64,000 bases of DNA from Topomyia yanbarensis (lineage: Eukaryota > Arthropoda > Insecta > Diptera > Culicidae), in NCBI RefSeq assembly GCF_030247195.1, contig NC_080670.1, positions 94,368,711 through 94,432,710 on the forward strand, read 5' to 3'. Position 1 is the first letter of the stretch. Each line of letters starts with the position of its first letter. Below are positions 8,625 through 20,045 of this stretch, piece by piece. The notes under the pieces were generated by a model. It saw only the letters and a program-made list of their open reading frames with translations. It searched no databases and had not been told where the DNA came from. The translations under genes were made by a program, and so were the position numbers.

Positions 8625-11600
8625 AATCGCAATTCTACAGCACAATATCCAAAGCTTAAGACCTGCCGAAACAAAAGAAGAATTGTACACGTTTTTAATG
8701 GAGAACAAAATCGCAATCGCACTGCTTCAAGAAATCTGGCTGAAGGAGGATGAGCCGTTCAGGCTAAAAAATTTCGAACTAGTGTCCAAAAGAAGACAAA
8801 ACGGCTACGGGGGAGTTGGAATTCTAGTAAAGCAAGGCATTGAAGCCAAAGCCATAAAAGTCCCGGACCATAATACTTGTACGACCCGAAGGAAATCTTC
8901 GAAGAGATGATAGAAAAGGCATCCTACGTGGTTAAAAACAAGAAAGGAAACTATCTGAAAAGATGGTGGTCTCAAAACTCTACGCTATTAAGAGAGAGGC
9001 ACTGAGGAAATACAACAGAAATAAAACGGAGGGAAACTATCTGGAGCTCCAGAAAAAACGAGCTGTTTTCAAAAAGGAATTTAGGAGAATTAAAAGAGCA
9101 TACGTAAAAGAACTCTCGGAGAAAATTGACGAGAGCACGCCTCCGAAACAAGTCTGGAACATAGTAAAGGGAATAGACTCATCACTGACAGGAGAAAGCA
9201 AAAAGTCCACAACACTGAGCCAGGAAGCGGGATCCCAATTCATGGACCACTATTTTGGAGGAAAACTCGTATCGTTAAGCTGCCCAGTCGTTCAGACGGA
9301 AAGGGGTTTGGAAGATTTTGAGACTACGCTGAAAGACATGGAGATTCTAAAGAGTTTAAGAAAGAAGAAAGACCACTCGGCACCTGGAGAAGACGGAATG
9401 TCGTACTACATACTCAAAGGCCTAAATATGGACCTGCAGTTGAAGGTCGTCGAAATGCTGTCGCAGGTTTTCTTATCGGAGAGGATTCTGGAGAGATGGA
9501 GAATAACAACAATCAAACCGATCCCTAAACCAGGAACAGACCCTTCTCTCCCGAGCTCAAAAAGGCCAATTGCTCTTATGAACGTCAACCTGAAGTTGAT
9601 AAACGCTGCAGTGAAGGACAGGCTAGTCTCAGTTGCAGAAATCAACAAACTGATGCCGGAAACGACGTTCGGGTTCAGAAGCAACTGCTCGGCAGCCACA
9701 TGCATAAATTTCGTGGTAAACGAAGTCACAGAAGCGAGGAAACAAAACCTCGAATGTCTGGTAGTGTTCTTAGATGTCTCAAAGGCGTTCGACTCGGTCA
9801 AAACGGAAATGCTATTAAACACCATGGCGAAACAAAGGATCCCTGGAAAACTAATTTCATGGATATACAGCTATCTGAAGGAGAGAATCCTGGTCCTGAG
9901 CACGGAACAAGGAAAAATTTCGACTACAGTCAATCAGGGGTTGCCGCAGGGTTGCCCGCTGTCGCCAGTCCTCTTTAACCTCTATACTACAAGTCTTCAT
10001 GATGAAAACGGAGAAGACGGGATCCTGGTACAATTCGTCGACGATTTTGCGCTAATCATCAAGGCACCATCACTTGAGATGGCGGAGAGTGTGGCAAACA
10101 GACGATTAGGAAGCTTGGCGATGAAGTTGGAAACGATAGGGCTCAACGTCAATCCACAGAAGAGCGCGGTTGTCCCTTTCACTAGGAAAAATACAGAACA
10201 TCTAAGAATCAAGCTCAACGGCCAAAGGATCACTATCGCAAATACTCACAAATACTTAGGCTACACCATCGACAGGGAGTTCAGACATCGAAAACACATT
10301 GAGGACCTATGTGAAAAAGCCAGCAGAAAGATGCCGTTGCTGAAAGTACTAGCAGGAAGGCAAAGCTACTCGAACCCGGAAACATTGATCAAAATAGGGA
10401 CCGCACTAATACGAAGCAGGCTAGAATACGGAGCAACGATATACGGTAGCGCTGCGGATACGAATCTCCAAAAGGTTCAGGTGGTTCAAAACAGCTTTCT
10501 GAGGACGGCGATGAGATTCCTGAAAACCACCCCTGTACACGTGATACTATCGGAAACGGGGCAAATTCCAATGAAGGTACGGATCGAGTTCCTAGCCAAA
10601 CGCGAATTCGTAAAAAGCACATACAACCAGAACCAATTAGCGAAGTTCATACAACTCACCATAGAAAGGGAGGAAACAAGCGGCACTTTCCTATCAACAA
10701 TCACAGACAAAGACATTGGTGTGGTCCTGCAGGTTCACCCGATAGGCGAAAACGTATCGTGGAAACTCAGACCGAAGATGGAAGGACAAGTCAGCATGCA
10801 GTCGAAAATCCGGCACTCACTGACAACACAGCAAAGGAAAAAGGAAAACGTGCCAAAAGAGCAATGGAGGCAGCTTTTCCAACAAACCATGCAAACGGAA
10901 TACCGGGATTACGTAAGAATATTCACCGATGGTAGCAAAACAGGAAACGGGACAGCAATCGCCTTCTACGATGAAACCGCCAACACCACGAAGACAGAAA
11001 AAATCAGTTCTAAAGTCACCATAACAAACGCGGCGCTAATGGCCATCCAAACAGCAATCGAATGGAGCATACATCAATCGTATTCAAAGGTAGTAATCCT
11101 GACGGACTCAGCAAGTGCTTGCACATTACTGCAAAACAAAGAAGAAATCAGAAACAACTACATCGCCTGGAAGATCTTCGAGCTGTTCCAGCGAAAAGGT
11201 GCAAACCAACTCAGGATACAATGGATCCCAAGCCACTGTGGAATAACCGGTGACGAGATAGTGGACACAGCCGCAGTGAAAGCTACAACCGGCAGACAAA
11301 CGCTATCCAACTCGCTGACAGTAGGAGATGCAACGTTAATAGCAAAGGAAGAAACCTGGGAAGATTGGTCGCGCCTGTTCAGCGAAATGAGCCGAGAAAA
11401 GGGACGCTGGTATAAAACCATACAACCGCAACCACTCAAGACGACATGGTTCAAACACTTAGCAGTGAACGCAAGGGAGATTAAACATCTAAGCAGAATA
11501 CGTTCTGGACACATGCTCACCAAAGATAGGAGATTCCATTGGAAATGGGAGGATACAGATCGATGTGACATATGCGACGAGGTAGAAGACATAAAACACA

Positions 11601-11752
11601 TACTGTACAACTGCACAAAATTCAACACCATCAGAAGCAAATATCCAGCTCTAGAATATTTCAAACCTCTAGAAAAAATTCTCATAGAAGAATGTGAAAC
11701 TAGTATGACACAGATTCATCGCTTCCTAACAGAAGCAAAAATTCAAATTTAA
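8614..11752 (+). pseudogene. ORF2 of the LINE: endonuclease remnant, RT, RNase H
   Basis: The ATG at 8614 begins the AP-endonuclease (ILQHNIQSLR, then LLQEIWL). After about 88 residues, near 8880, the sequence jumps to the post-endonuclease linker (YDPKEIFEEMIEKA). A frameshift follows near 8965, and the rest is open from 8963 to 11752 (929 residues). RT motif A (FLDVSKAFDSV) is near 9770, GLPQGCPLSP near 9940 and motif C (FVDDF) near 10035. RNase H begins IFTDGSKTGNG near 10920 and includes ILTDSASA and WIPSHCGITGDE. The usual catalytic Glu of RNase H is replaced by Ala (TNAALMAI). A Cys/His motif (CDICDEVEDIKHILYNC) is C-terminal. Without endonuclease it cannot be autonomous. Confidence 0.88.
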
Positions 11753-11857
11753 TTGCAAACAAACAAAACCGACAACACTGCCGTAACAACAGTCAGGCGA
11801 GATGGGCCACTCCTGGCCTTAGCCTGTCACGTTACAGTGACGAAAGCAAAGGAAAAA
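11753..11857 (+). other. 3' UTR and A tail of the LINE
   Basis: A short 3' UTR follows the ORF2 stop and ends GCAAAGGAAAAAAAAA, directly followed by the target-site duplicate. The pattern AGATGGGCCACTCCTGGCC...AGCCTGTCACGTTAC may form a weak hairpin. Confidence 0.6.
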
Positions 11858-11871
11858 AAAACTTTTCATTG

Positions 11872-12689
11872 TTGCTACTTGGTAACACAAAAAAAAATCG
11901 TTTATTGTAATTGTAAGTATTGAAAAGATATTCCTAAAAAAGAATTTTTAATCTGCAGCTGAAGTATGGGATTATTCCAGCTTTGAGGAGGTAGGTGATT
12001 ATTTGTGTACATAGTACATTGTCAAATTTTGCTGCCCAAAGTTCCACGAATGGCGATGGTATATACGGATTTTGGCGAGGCTTCGCAACAGTTGAAAGCT
12101 TAGGCTACACCGAAACCAAAGGAACCAGGTGAAGACGTTCTTTTTCCACCTGATTAAATAACCTGTCAGAATTTAAAATATTACATTGAAAGGTGCGCAA
12201 TGATTTGCCCCACTCAGAGGGACACTTAAAAAATCGACCAAATCTATTGCCAAGTTTTGTTTTTTTTTCGCCGTCTACACAATGTGGCGTCCAATACGTA
12301 CGGTTCTTGGAAATCTGGAATTTTTAAAAAATACCACATCTCTTCAAACTACTCTTTGTCTGGATGGATTCCACGGAAAACTTGCAAAGGCTTCTGGCAT
12401 TTACATAAAAGCGGTTACCAAATTCAGAAATACACGTTAAAGCTTGACACAGGTGAGTTCGACTGATATTTGTCAAAACCAGCCCATTCCAATCATTACT
12501 TCTCTTCGGCCAGGTATACAAATAGGCTAGACCAGTACAGTACAGTAGCCATTGCCATGGTCCAGTAATTACCATGATCTGACCGACCAGTTTTGAGGGC
12601 TCTGTTTACAACCTGCCTTCTGGAGGCCACCTTCGCATCTACTGAACTCGTACCGATTTCCCAATATCTCCGTGAGGCACTTTGCCGAA
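11872..12689. other. Unassigned interval
   Basis: AT-rich sequence without a supported gene. The first part should belong to the Gypsy element interrupted at 6893, but no gag or LTR could be recognised. A CAG followed by GTGAGT near 12450 resembles a splice donor and might be an upstream exon remnant of the adjacent RalGDS-like pseudogene. That is weak. Confidence 0.3.
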
Positions 12690-13430
12690 CAACTGACCCG
12701 AATGGAGCGATATGGTCCAGTAGGGACAAGCACGAGTGCGAATCGGTACTCACCACCGTTCAATGCGGTATCCTTCCGGGTGATATCCACTTTGTCTCGA
12801 ACAACTGGTAAGACTAACTATATTTTAACATTTATATTCTAACGAGCTAGTTTTTACTAGGAACGATCCCTTCTCATTCTCCACTTGAATTGACAATGCA
12901 CAGGAGCTTCGACTGTTGAAAAACTTCTCCTTAAAGGCGATCATCTCAGGGCTGCAATCGAATGCCGTCAATCGACTGTCGAAAACCTGGGCTATATTGT
13001 CTCGAGAACAATAACACGTGGGCACAACAGGAAGTGCAGGTGCGGGAAGGTACTGCCAAGTTTGCCGAAACGGTAGGCGAGAACGACCGGCATCTGCAGA
13101 AGGTATTTCAGAAGCAGAACAAGTTAATTAGCCACGGACCCATACCTTATCTGGGGACATTCTTGACACCTAACGATGATTCATGCTGCCATCCCTGGTA
13201 CGCTACAGGATGGCTTGATCAATTTCGACAAGCGACGGATGGAGTTCGAGGTGCCAGCACAGATCAAACTGCTACAAGGTGCTGCCGATACATATCATCT
13301 GCTAGAGGATGCTCTGACCAAATGTCCTAGCCACCAGAGACACAAAAAGAGTGACTCGATCGCATTCAACAGGAGTAGTGGTCCTGGTTCTCAATTCTAC
13401 TATGATATCAGCAGTGCGTCCAATCAGAGG
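12690..13430 (+). pseudogene. RalGDS-like (Ral guanine-nucleotide exchange factor) pseudogene, RasGEF domain part
   Basis: This is recognisable CDC25/RasGEF sequence of the RalGDS family, proteins that load GTP onto Ral downstream of Ras. Exon 1 carries GAIWSSRDKHECESVLTTVQ and FVSNNW and ends at a donor (G then GTAAGA at 12808). An intron of 53 bp ends TTTTTACTAG at 12860. Exon 2 gives [54 protein letters not shown] and GLINFDKRRMEFEV. A TGA replaces the Trp before IDNAQE, and frameshifts fall near 13005 and 13170. A perfect donor GTAAGT follows at 13430. The retained intron argues for a DNA-level copy rather than a processed pseudogene. Confidence 0.82.
12808..12860 (+). other. Retained intron in the RalGDS-like pseudogene
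   Basis: GTAAGACTAACTAT at the 5' end and TTTTTACTAG at the 3' end bracket 53 AT-rich bases. Removing them joins FVSNNW to the next exon in frame. Confidence 0.6.
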
Positions 13431-13482
13431 TAAGTTGGTTGTCAGAAATGCAATTTGTGAAAACTAACCTTGATTTGTCTTA

Positions 13483-13705
13483 TGCTGTATAAAAGCATTA
13501 CGCTGCGTAACAACGAGCGAACACCGCAGGTCATCTGAAATGCGATGCTAAAGCGCGGGCTGGATGGCGGTCCCGATAAGTATACGCTGGAACAGGTTCT
13601 GCCAGACAAGAAACTGCTGTTGCCGAACAACGCCAATGTGTAATACGCGGTCAACACGGCTTACAATCTGAACTTTATCCTGAGGCCAAAGAAGGACACG
13701 GATAG
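13483..13705 (+). pseudogene. RalGDS-like RA domain, copy 1 (5' truncated)
   Basis: The frame gives YKSITLRNNERTPQVI, a stop, NAMLKRGLDGGPDKYTL, LPDKKLLLPNNANV, a stop, then YAVNTAYNLNFILRPKK. This is the Ras-association fold that ends RalGDS/RGL proteins and binds Ras-GTP. The two stops are TGA where CGA (Arg) is expected and TAA where a Tyr codon is expected. The upstream linker is missing: homology to copy 2 begins abruptly at 13483 inside intron-like sequence. A 3'-UTR-like tail follows to 13961. Confidence 0.8.
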
Positions 13706-13961
13706 TGGACGATAGAGAACGATTAGAAAAGGAGGGGAAATTTGTATTGTAAATATATTTATTCGAGCAGAAATATTTTCCCCACATTTGAACGAGAAGT
13801 CTCTTTGAAGAACTTACTGATATTATCGCAGCGTTGTATTAAACGAGGGATCTTGAGAGTCGATTATACAAGAATGCATTTTTAGCCGCATTAAACGTAT
13901 TAAGTTTTAGAGGACCATATTCAATAAATGATAACAGAATAGACTATAGAAGCAGCTTGGA
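13483..13961 (+). repeat. Tandem duplicate unit 1 (RA domain plus 3' flank)
   Basis: 479 bp, nearly identical to 14148-14625, from TGCTGTATAAAAGC to GAAGCAGCTTGG. The two disabling stops in the RA domain are common to both units, so the duplication came after the gene had died. Confidence 0.9.
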
Positions 13962-13966
13962 TCCGA

Positions 13967-14372
13967 ATGCCCCAATCAAACCGAGACACTACGGGAAACT
14001 TGGTCTCCAAGGGGCACGACAACGGATTTGATGCCCCCATCATCAACGGGCAGCCGAAGGACGATTCGCCACTGCAGAAGAGCTCACCGGATTTTTACAT
14101 TATGAATGATACCTACGAAACGGAGCATGTCGAGCTGGATGGAATTGTGCTGTATAAAAGCATTACGCTGCGTAACAACGAGCGAACACCGTAGGTCATC
14201 TGAAATACGATGCTAAAGCGCGGGCTGGATGGCGGTCCCGATAAGTATACGCTGGAACATGTTCTGCCAGACAAGAAACTGCTGTTACCGAACAACGCCA
14301 ATGTGTAATACGCGGTCAACACGGCTTACAATCTGATCTTTATCCTGAGGCCAAAGAAGGACACGGATAGTG
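13967..14372 (+). pseudogene. RalGDS-like linker and RA domain, copy 2
   Basis: The frame from ATG 13967 encodes the Ser/Asp-rich linker before the RA domain (VSKGHDNGFDAPIING, SSPDFYIMNDTYETEH). It then runs into YKSITLRNNERTP and ends at TAG 14192-14194. Beyond that lies the rest of the RA domain with the same TGA and TAA as copy 1. The extra TAG (from CAG) is private to this copy. The linker is absent from copy 1, so this unit is the more complete parent. Confidence 0.8.
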
Positions 14373-14625
14373 GACGATAGAGAACGATTAGAAAAGGAGG
14401 GGAAATTTGTATTGTAAATATATTAATTCGAGCAGAAATATTTTCCCCACATTTGAACGAGAAATCTCTTTGAAGAACTTACTGATATTATCGCAGCGTT
14501 GTATTAAACGAGGGATCTTGAGAGTCGATTATACAAGAATGCATTTTTAGCCGCATTAAACGTATTAAGTTTTAGAGGACCATATTCAATAAATGATAAC
14601 AGAATAGACTATAGAAGCAGCTTGG
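14148..14625 (+). repeat. Tandem duplicate unit 2 (RA domain plus 3' flank)
   Basis: 478 bp, partner of 13483-13961. Only a few substitutions separate the units, by eye fewer than ten, so the duplication is recent. Confidence 0.9.
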
Positions 14626-15699
14626 TTGGATGTACATCCGTGTTTGAACGGAATTCAAAACTGCACTGAACGAACGAAACCGATTCTTAGTAACAGTATA
14701 GTTGAAAGACTTGTGCTGCGAACTTGCTAACTTTGACGCTCGAACATACGACTGGCTAATTAAACTAGTGCCATTCACGTTGCACTGCCCGAGCAAACTA
14801 ACAATTTCGGGACCATACCGGGGATGTTAACAAACATACAGAGGACTGTAGGTATTAACTAGCTAGGTGAGTGAGGTGGCGGTAACCGCAAATGGTACGA
14901 AAAATGAACAACATTTTCTTCTTTCGACGATTACATCATATGGTACGTTTTGGTATGTCTATGAATACAATGTGGCACTTTATGCTGGGAGCCCACTATT
15001 TAAAGTGTTCTCTAATGAGTATCACTTCAAATCGGCTTCCCTTGGATGGTATTGTACTGCTGAAAAACTATGCAACTATGTAGATATGATCATCTATGAA
15101 CTGCAGACTTTAAGGTACTGGGGAAGCACATGTCGTTTGATTTGAGTCGGGTGGTGTCGATATTTTATGTTGATCAATGGATGATCTTAGATTGAATGGG
15201 ATCTTTATGGTGTTGAGGTGCGAACGCGTAGCTTTCGAATTGGTGTTTTTTATATAGATTGAAGCTGGTCTTATGGCCTTTGACTGGGGTAGTCCAGCTT
15301 AATTTGGTGAACGGTATTGCTTTGCTGTATTCTTATGTACGTATTTTGTAATCTTCAAAAAATAGTCAATTGATCCGCTTAGGACCGGGAAAACGTGAGG
15401 ATCAGTATTTGAAATTTGTGTTGATGGCAATGGTTGAAGTAAATGAAGATTTTCTACAGTATTGAACAGTCTAGGGAACATTGCATTTCTCAATCTTTGT
15501 CGCATTCTACCTCCGACTATATATAGTGGTGCCTGCTTATGGGGGAGCCTGATGGTATTCCGTATAATATGGAACATGTTTTTTGTTAAGTCTATTTGGT
15601 AAGGCACAGTATTATGAAAGCTTGAAGGTACCAATTTTTGCATTTTTCGTTTCATCCTTAAAACTAGAGGACTACAATATGAAATAATTTGAAAACTAC
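14626..15699. other. Unassigned interval
   Basis: No supported gene. A minus-strand open frame of 175 codons covers 15299-15826 but shows no domain I can name, and its start overlaps the dispersed repeat at 15700-15890. A short stretch near 14910 (TTTTCTTCTTTCGACGATTACA) resembles one near 12262, hinting at a shared small repeat. Confidence 0.3.
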
Positions 15700-15890
15700 A
15701 ATTGGAAACCTTTTTTAATCCAGTTAGTGGTGCAATTGTGCCTTTCTTATTTATCCAAACTATGATTCTATGACTAGTTATGTTCAATATAATTGTGAAA
15801 GAGTGTGAAACCTTATTATTGCACACGTCATCTACATATAAGCGCTAGGCAGCCACGAACCTGATGAGCTACGTGTTGACGCTGGAATAT
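15700..15890 (-). repeat. Dispersed repeat, 3'-end fragment (same family as 41735-41930)
   Basis: Read on the minus strand it runs from ACACGTAGCTCATCAGGTTC through TATTGAACATAACTAG to GAAAGGCACAATTGCACC and GGATTAAAA. The same markers occur in the same order at 41735-41930 on the plus strand. The internal spacing differs slightly. Family unknown to me; non-coding. Confidence 0.7.
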
Positions 15891-16134
15891 TTAGAACATA
15901 AAAATATACCCCCTGCCTTCTTTGGTATGCGAGAGGGATATAATGGTTGAGGGTGTGAGGAAGTAGGTGGAGAATAATCTGAGGAAAGCGCTATCGGGTA
16001 GTGGAGGTGTACCCTTGATCACTTACTACGCTCTGGTGCGAGTCGGCACCACACATGCAGTACAGAGACCTCCGAGAATGAGAAAAAAGAGAGAGGGCTT
16101 TAGATATTTATTGTTTTTATAAAGAGATAGATGA

Positions 16135-16690
16135 GCGACACATAGGGGAGATCGTGGCTTGCCATAACATCCCGAACCGGAACCGTAGACTGTGTTCTCG
16201 GGTCCAAAGGGAATCCTTTAGTCAAAACCTGGTAGAGCTATTCTCGGTGCACTCCCACACAATATGTTCGATATCGTGAGAGCCGTCGTCACATTATTCC
16301 CCAATCACGACTCCATACCCTCGAGCCCCAAAGAAAGGTAATCTGGAAAGATATTTAAGATAAAGTACTTAGTAGTTGCCGTTTCCCCAAAAAACACGAT
16401 GTGTGCTTCCCATGTTTAAGCGAACGAATAGCCTCCATGCAGCCGAGGTTATCCGAAATAACGAAGTTACTGTATGCGGGTGTCAATGACCCCGAGGGTA
16501 TACGGAATAGCACCAAGTTGCCAAGTAGGTGTTGCTGAAAACAGTACATGCAGAAGAAGTGGGTTCGGTTGGAGTCGTAACATAAACGGTTAATATTCTG
16601 CGCCATGTAGTTAAAGTCCAAGAATAATGGAAGAACGCCGGACAGAACTTCGAGACTCATCGTATGGGCGATATGCAAACAATATGTTAC
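16135..16690 (-). pseudogene. Decayed I-like LINE ORF2 fragment
   Basis: Minus-strand remains of the same family as the element at 20637-26597. The matches include HTMSLEVLSGVLPL, YMAQNIN, FVISDNLGCMEAIRS and GKHTSCFLGK near 16400-16680. Below that is a degraded match to the ORF2 C-terminal region (GCTTGCCA through TTCGATATCGTGA, about 16150-16290). Large internal deletions and several frame changes mark it as old. Confidence 0.75.
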
Positions 16691-17151
16691 TCCCTACCCT
16701 AGGTGGACGAGTTTGACGGTATTGCAAATATTATCAAGCATATGTGTGCATCAGTTTTAACAGTTTTTTCTGACAGACAACTGCTTTAAGATGGTTATTG
16801 CATTACGCCTCGATAGTGGTGCATCGAGGAGACCAAAAGGGTTCATAGGCCTTTTTAAGTTTTATGTTTTTTCATACTCTGCGCCAGCCCAAACTAAAGT
16901 CAACCAACAGCCTGTGCACACCGGCGTAGTCGACTGGCGACTCGCCGTGGATTGACTTTTCCTGTGGGTTGTGTTTGCAAACATTGTTTTAAAGCTTAAG
17001 GGCAGTGTTTGTGGGCACGGCTCGCGGTGGGGGTCATTGTGTGTCGATTTCTTCATCGTGCACAAGCCAATTAATTACTTAAATAAATGTATAAGTTGAA
17101 ACCTATTAGTTAGTTTTTAGTATTAGCGTACAATTGTTATGTGCTAGTCGT
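16691..17151. other. Unassigned interval
   Basis: No gene recognised. It may hold further decayed LINE sequence at the left edge. Confidence 0.3.
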
Positions 17152-17159
17152 ATGTCTAT

Positions 17160-18039
17160 TTGAGTGGGACATGGTTATATGAAAAAAAAAAAAATAAAAT
17201 TTGGCTCCGAGTAACTTTTTGGGTCCCATTTAGCACCCAGAACAACTCTGCAAATTTTTAGCTCGATCGGTGATACTATATTTTTGCGCCCACGGTTTAA
17301 AGTTCACATGGGATTTCGCATGGGAAAATTGCCTTTTGCAAATTAATTCTTCCAAGAGTCGCCCGTTATCTCCTAAAAATAAACGGATGTCTGATTTTTA
17401 TAGGAAATTTGTCAAGGAAACAAAGCCTAGAAGACTGTAAAACGATCTGATGCTTGTGGAAAAAGTTATTAAGCAAAAACCGATTGATGCCCTGAAGATT
17501 GATGAAAATTTCACTTTTCATAGCATCACTGCTTCTGACGGTTTTATTATATACAAAAATTTTAACTTTCTCTTATTATGTACAAAAGAAGTCTCAATTT
17601 ATCCCTAAAAAAGTGGCCAAATAGTATAGATAAACGATTTAGATACTAGGAGGATTAAAACAAAATTGCGTATAATTGGACAACCAACAGCAGTGGTGCT
17701 AGAAAAAATGAATATTTTATCAATCGTCAGAGGATCGGTTTCTTCTTAATAACTTTTTTCTCAAGCATCAGATCGTTTCCTGGTTTTCGAGATTTTTTTT
17801 CTTTGTTAAATTTCCTATACAAGCCACATAACGATTAATTTTTAGGAAGTAATGGGCGACTCCTGGAGGAATTATTTTGTAAAAGTTAACTTTTCCATAC
17901 AAAATCCCATGTAAACTTTAAACAGTGGGCGCAAAAATATAGTTTCACCGATCGAGCTAAGAATTTGAACAGTTGTTCTAGGACCCAAATGGTACTTAAA
18001 AAGTTGCTCGGAGCTGGAATCTATTTTTGTCCCACCCTA
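17160..18039. mobile_element. hAT-like inverted-repeat MITE (880 bp)
   Basis: Nearly the whole element is two inverted arms of about 350-400 bp around a short centre near 17560-17680. The ends are TTGAGTGGGACA and, on the other strand, TAGGGTGGGACA. ATGTCTAT flanks it at 17152-17159 and 18040-18047. An 8-bp duplication of form nTnnnnAn and ends of form YARNG are the known hallmarks of the Ac-type hAT superfamily. No transposase is present. The arms have diverged visibly (roughly a fifth of positions), so the insertion is old although the TSD is perfect. Confidence 0.85.
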
Positions 18040-18047
18040 ATGTCTAT

Positions 18048-20040
18048 CTGTGCATGACTTCGTCTGAGTATTTGTGACAGCTTGGTCAGAAATGGCGTAT
18101 ATGATAAAATAGTGGCCAAACGCAGAACTGGCGTATATGATAGAATAGTGGGTAGATCTGGTGTTCAATTTGTGCATTCTATTCTATTCATTTGGAAAGA
18201 TCGTATTGGATAAATAAGGGTACAATTAATTTACCGACGCTCGTCAATCATCCATTTCCGGTCAGTATAGCATGATGAAATCCTAACAGAATGTAATTGT
18301 CGTTAATGGTAAATAAACATCGTTTGGGGGCATTTAGACGAGTTAACCCATTCATGCCCATGTTGTTTGTGGACAAGAACGTTTTTAAACAGTTATAACT
18401 TTTGATTGAGGCAAGATTTGTTCACAAAAACAAATAAGGCTAATAAATGTGTCTTTCATTTGAGTATTAACAGTTACAAGGATCAGCTCCAGAACTAAAG
18501 TTATTGCAATTAGGTAATACTTTCATGGAAATATTTAAGAGATGGCACTGCGTCAGTGGTGGTTATAGTGAATTTAAATGTATGGGAAAGATATTAAAAC
18601 TTGGGATTTTGGAGAAACTATAATATTGTGGTTGTAAAATGAATACACATTTGATGCAGAAAAAATATGGGAACAGTTTGTAGAAGTTTATTTAGATACT
18701 TACTTGAAAATGTTCATATAAAATATACAAAAACTGTTTGCGCCCATACATTTTACTCATTGGTTTCCACCAAGAAAAGTTGAAACTCTTTCTCTCACAA
18801 CTCTCTGTTTCACTCGTTTTGACAGCAGATTCCCTGCTCATCGCAATCGGAATGTTTTCTTTTAGAATTTAAGCGCAAATGTAACAACCGATTCGAAAAC
18901 CGATTCATTCAGGATGGGTTGTTGCCTTCGGTTGGATCATAAATCAGCCCATATTCCAAATCTCATTCCGAATGTAATTTACTGGGATGCGAATATGTTA
19001 TGGTACGGACATCTATGTGTCGTCATAAAGAAGTTCTAGTTTCATGTATATTGCCGCAAGATGTTTAAAATATGGAAAAGCGCACCCTATCATATAACAT
19101 AAGCAGAAACGACATAAACTACTCAATTAGTCTGATTGGATTCCGATGGAGCAGTGCTACCAGGGACAGTTTACGTTGACGTATATCTTCGTTATGTTGC
19201 CTGGGAAAATGTTATGGTATGGGAAAAATCATTTCACGAAACGATCAATTTGAAATTATCCACCAACATGCTCTTACTGTGAAACCCGATCTCGGCAACC
19301 CTTCTTGTGCAGAGTTACGCGTTCATGTGAAAGCGAGAAGCAAAACACAAAACTGAAAAAAGTATCAGCGCCCGGCTATGATTCATTCTCCATCGCATAC
19401 GTAGTGTTTTGAATGAAAGCAGAAAGGATCGCAAATGAATGCATTCTTTCATTCACAAAGATTCATTTCAAAACATTCACCGGATCGTTCTAATAAAAAA
19501 AAACTTGTCGTTCTTATTTATAGACCTATGAAATTTTCACTTGGTGATCTCTTATTGTTGAGAAAGTAGTTTGCAATGTGCTGGTGAAAAAAATAACTTC
19601 TTAAAACGATTCCGTGCATATCACAATATCAATTTCAAGTGGATTGTAGTGCAATCTACTTCTCAACATTGATTATAGTGTACATTTGCACTATAAAGTT
19701 GACCTAACCCAACCAGAGAATACAATGTCACATTCATTTGTGAACTAAAAGTTGATTCACTTGTGAATGTTATATTCAATCTGCGTATGAAGAACACGAT
19801 CTTCTTCATTCAACATAGTACGTGTCATTCTTTTACCTGGCTCACATCTTCGGAAGTTCATCTCTACCTACGTTCAGATGTGTTCTTTTGGAGAGTTTTA
19901 GTCGGATCGTGAATGAACGACTGGCTGCTGTCAAAGCAATGAACGGATTCGCCAAGAACCACGCGAATGAATGATAATTTCCATCCCTGGTTGCAATATT
20001 ATTCAAAACTGATAAAACTTATCAATTTATACTGTCTTCG
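18048..20040. other. AT-rich interval, no gene seen
   Basis: There is no protein-coding signal. A short imperfect repeat (TGGCGTATATGATA, twice) lies at 18093-18150. The stretch near 18350-18760 looks like a decayed non-coding repeat, with AACCCATTCATGCCCA at one end and GCGCCCATACATTTTA at the other. Confidence 0.35.
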
Positions 20041-20045
20041 GCTAC

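Larger units (their letters stand above)
6894..11857 (+). mobile_element. RNase H-bearing non-LTR retrotransposon (I/Loner/Outcast-type) with an internal inversion
   Basis: A LINE of about 5 kb, flanked by AAAACTTTTCATTG at 6880-6893 and 11858-11871, with an A-rich 3' tail before the second copy. The order is 5' UTR, ORF1, ORF2 (endonuclease, RT, RNase H), 3' UTR. About 975 bp of ORF1 (roughly 7584-8558) is inverted relative to both flanks. The endonuclease is mostly deleted near 8880. The target was the minus-strand Gypsy gag. RNase H places it among I-group elements; the exact clade is an inference. Confidence 0.88.

Noticed and set aside
7466..8722. 418-codon minus-strand open frame as an independent gene
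   Set aside because: Its centre is the inverted ORF1 segment of the LINE and both ends are antisense of plus-strand element sequence.
15299..15826. 175-codon minus-strand frame
   Set aside because: No recognisable domain, no codon or context support, and it overlaps a dispersed non-coding repeat.
18040..20040. Host exons or RNA genes in the AT-rich interval
   Set aside because: No open frame of note, no splice-bounded conserved peptide and no tRNA-like fold could be seen.
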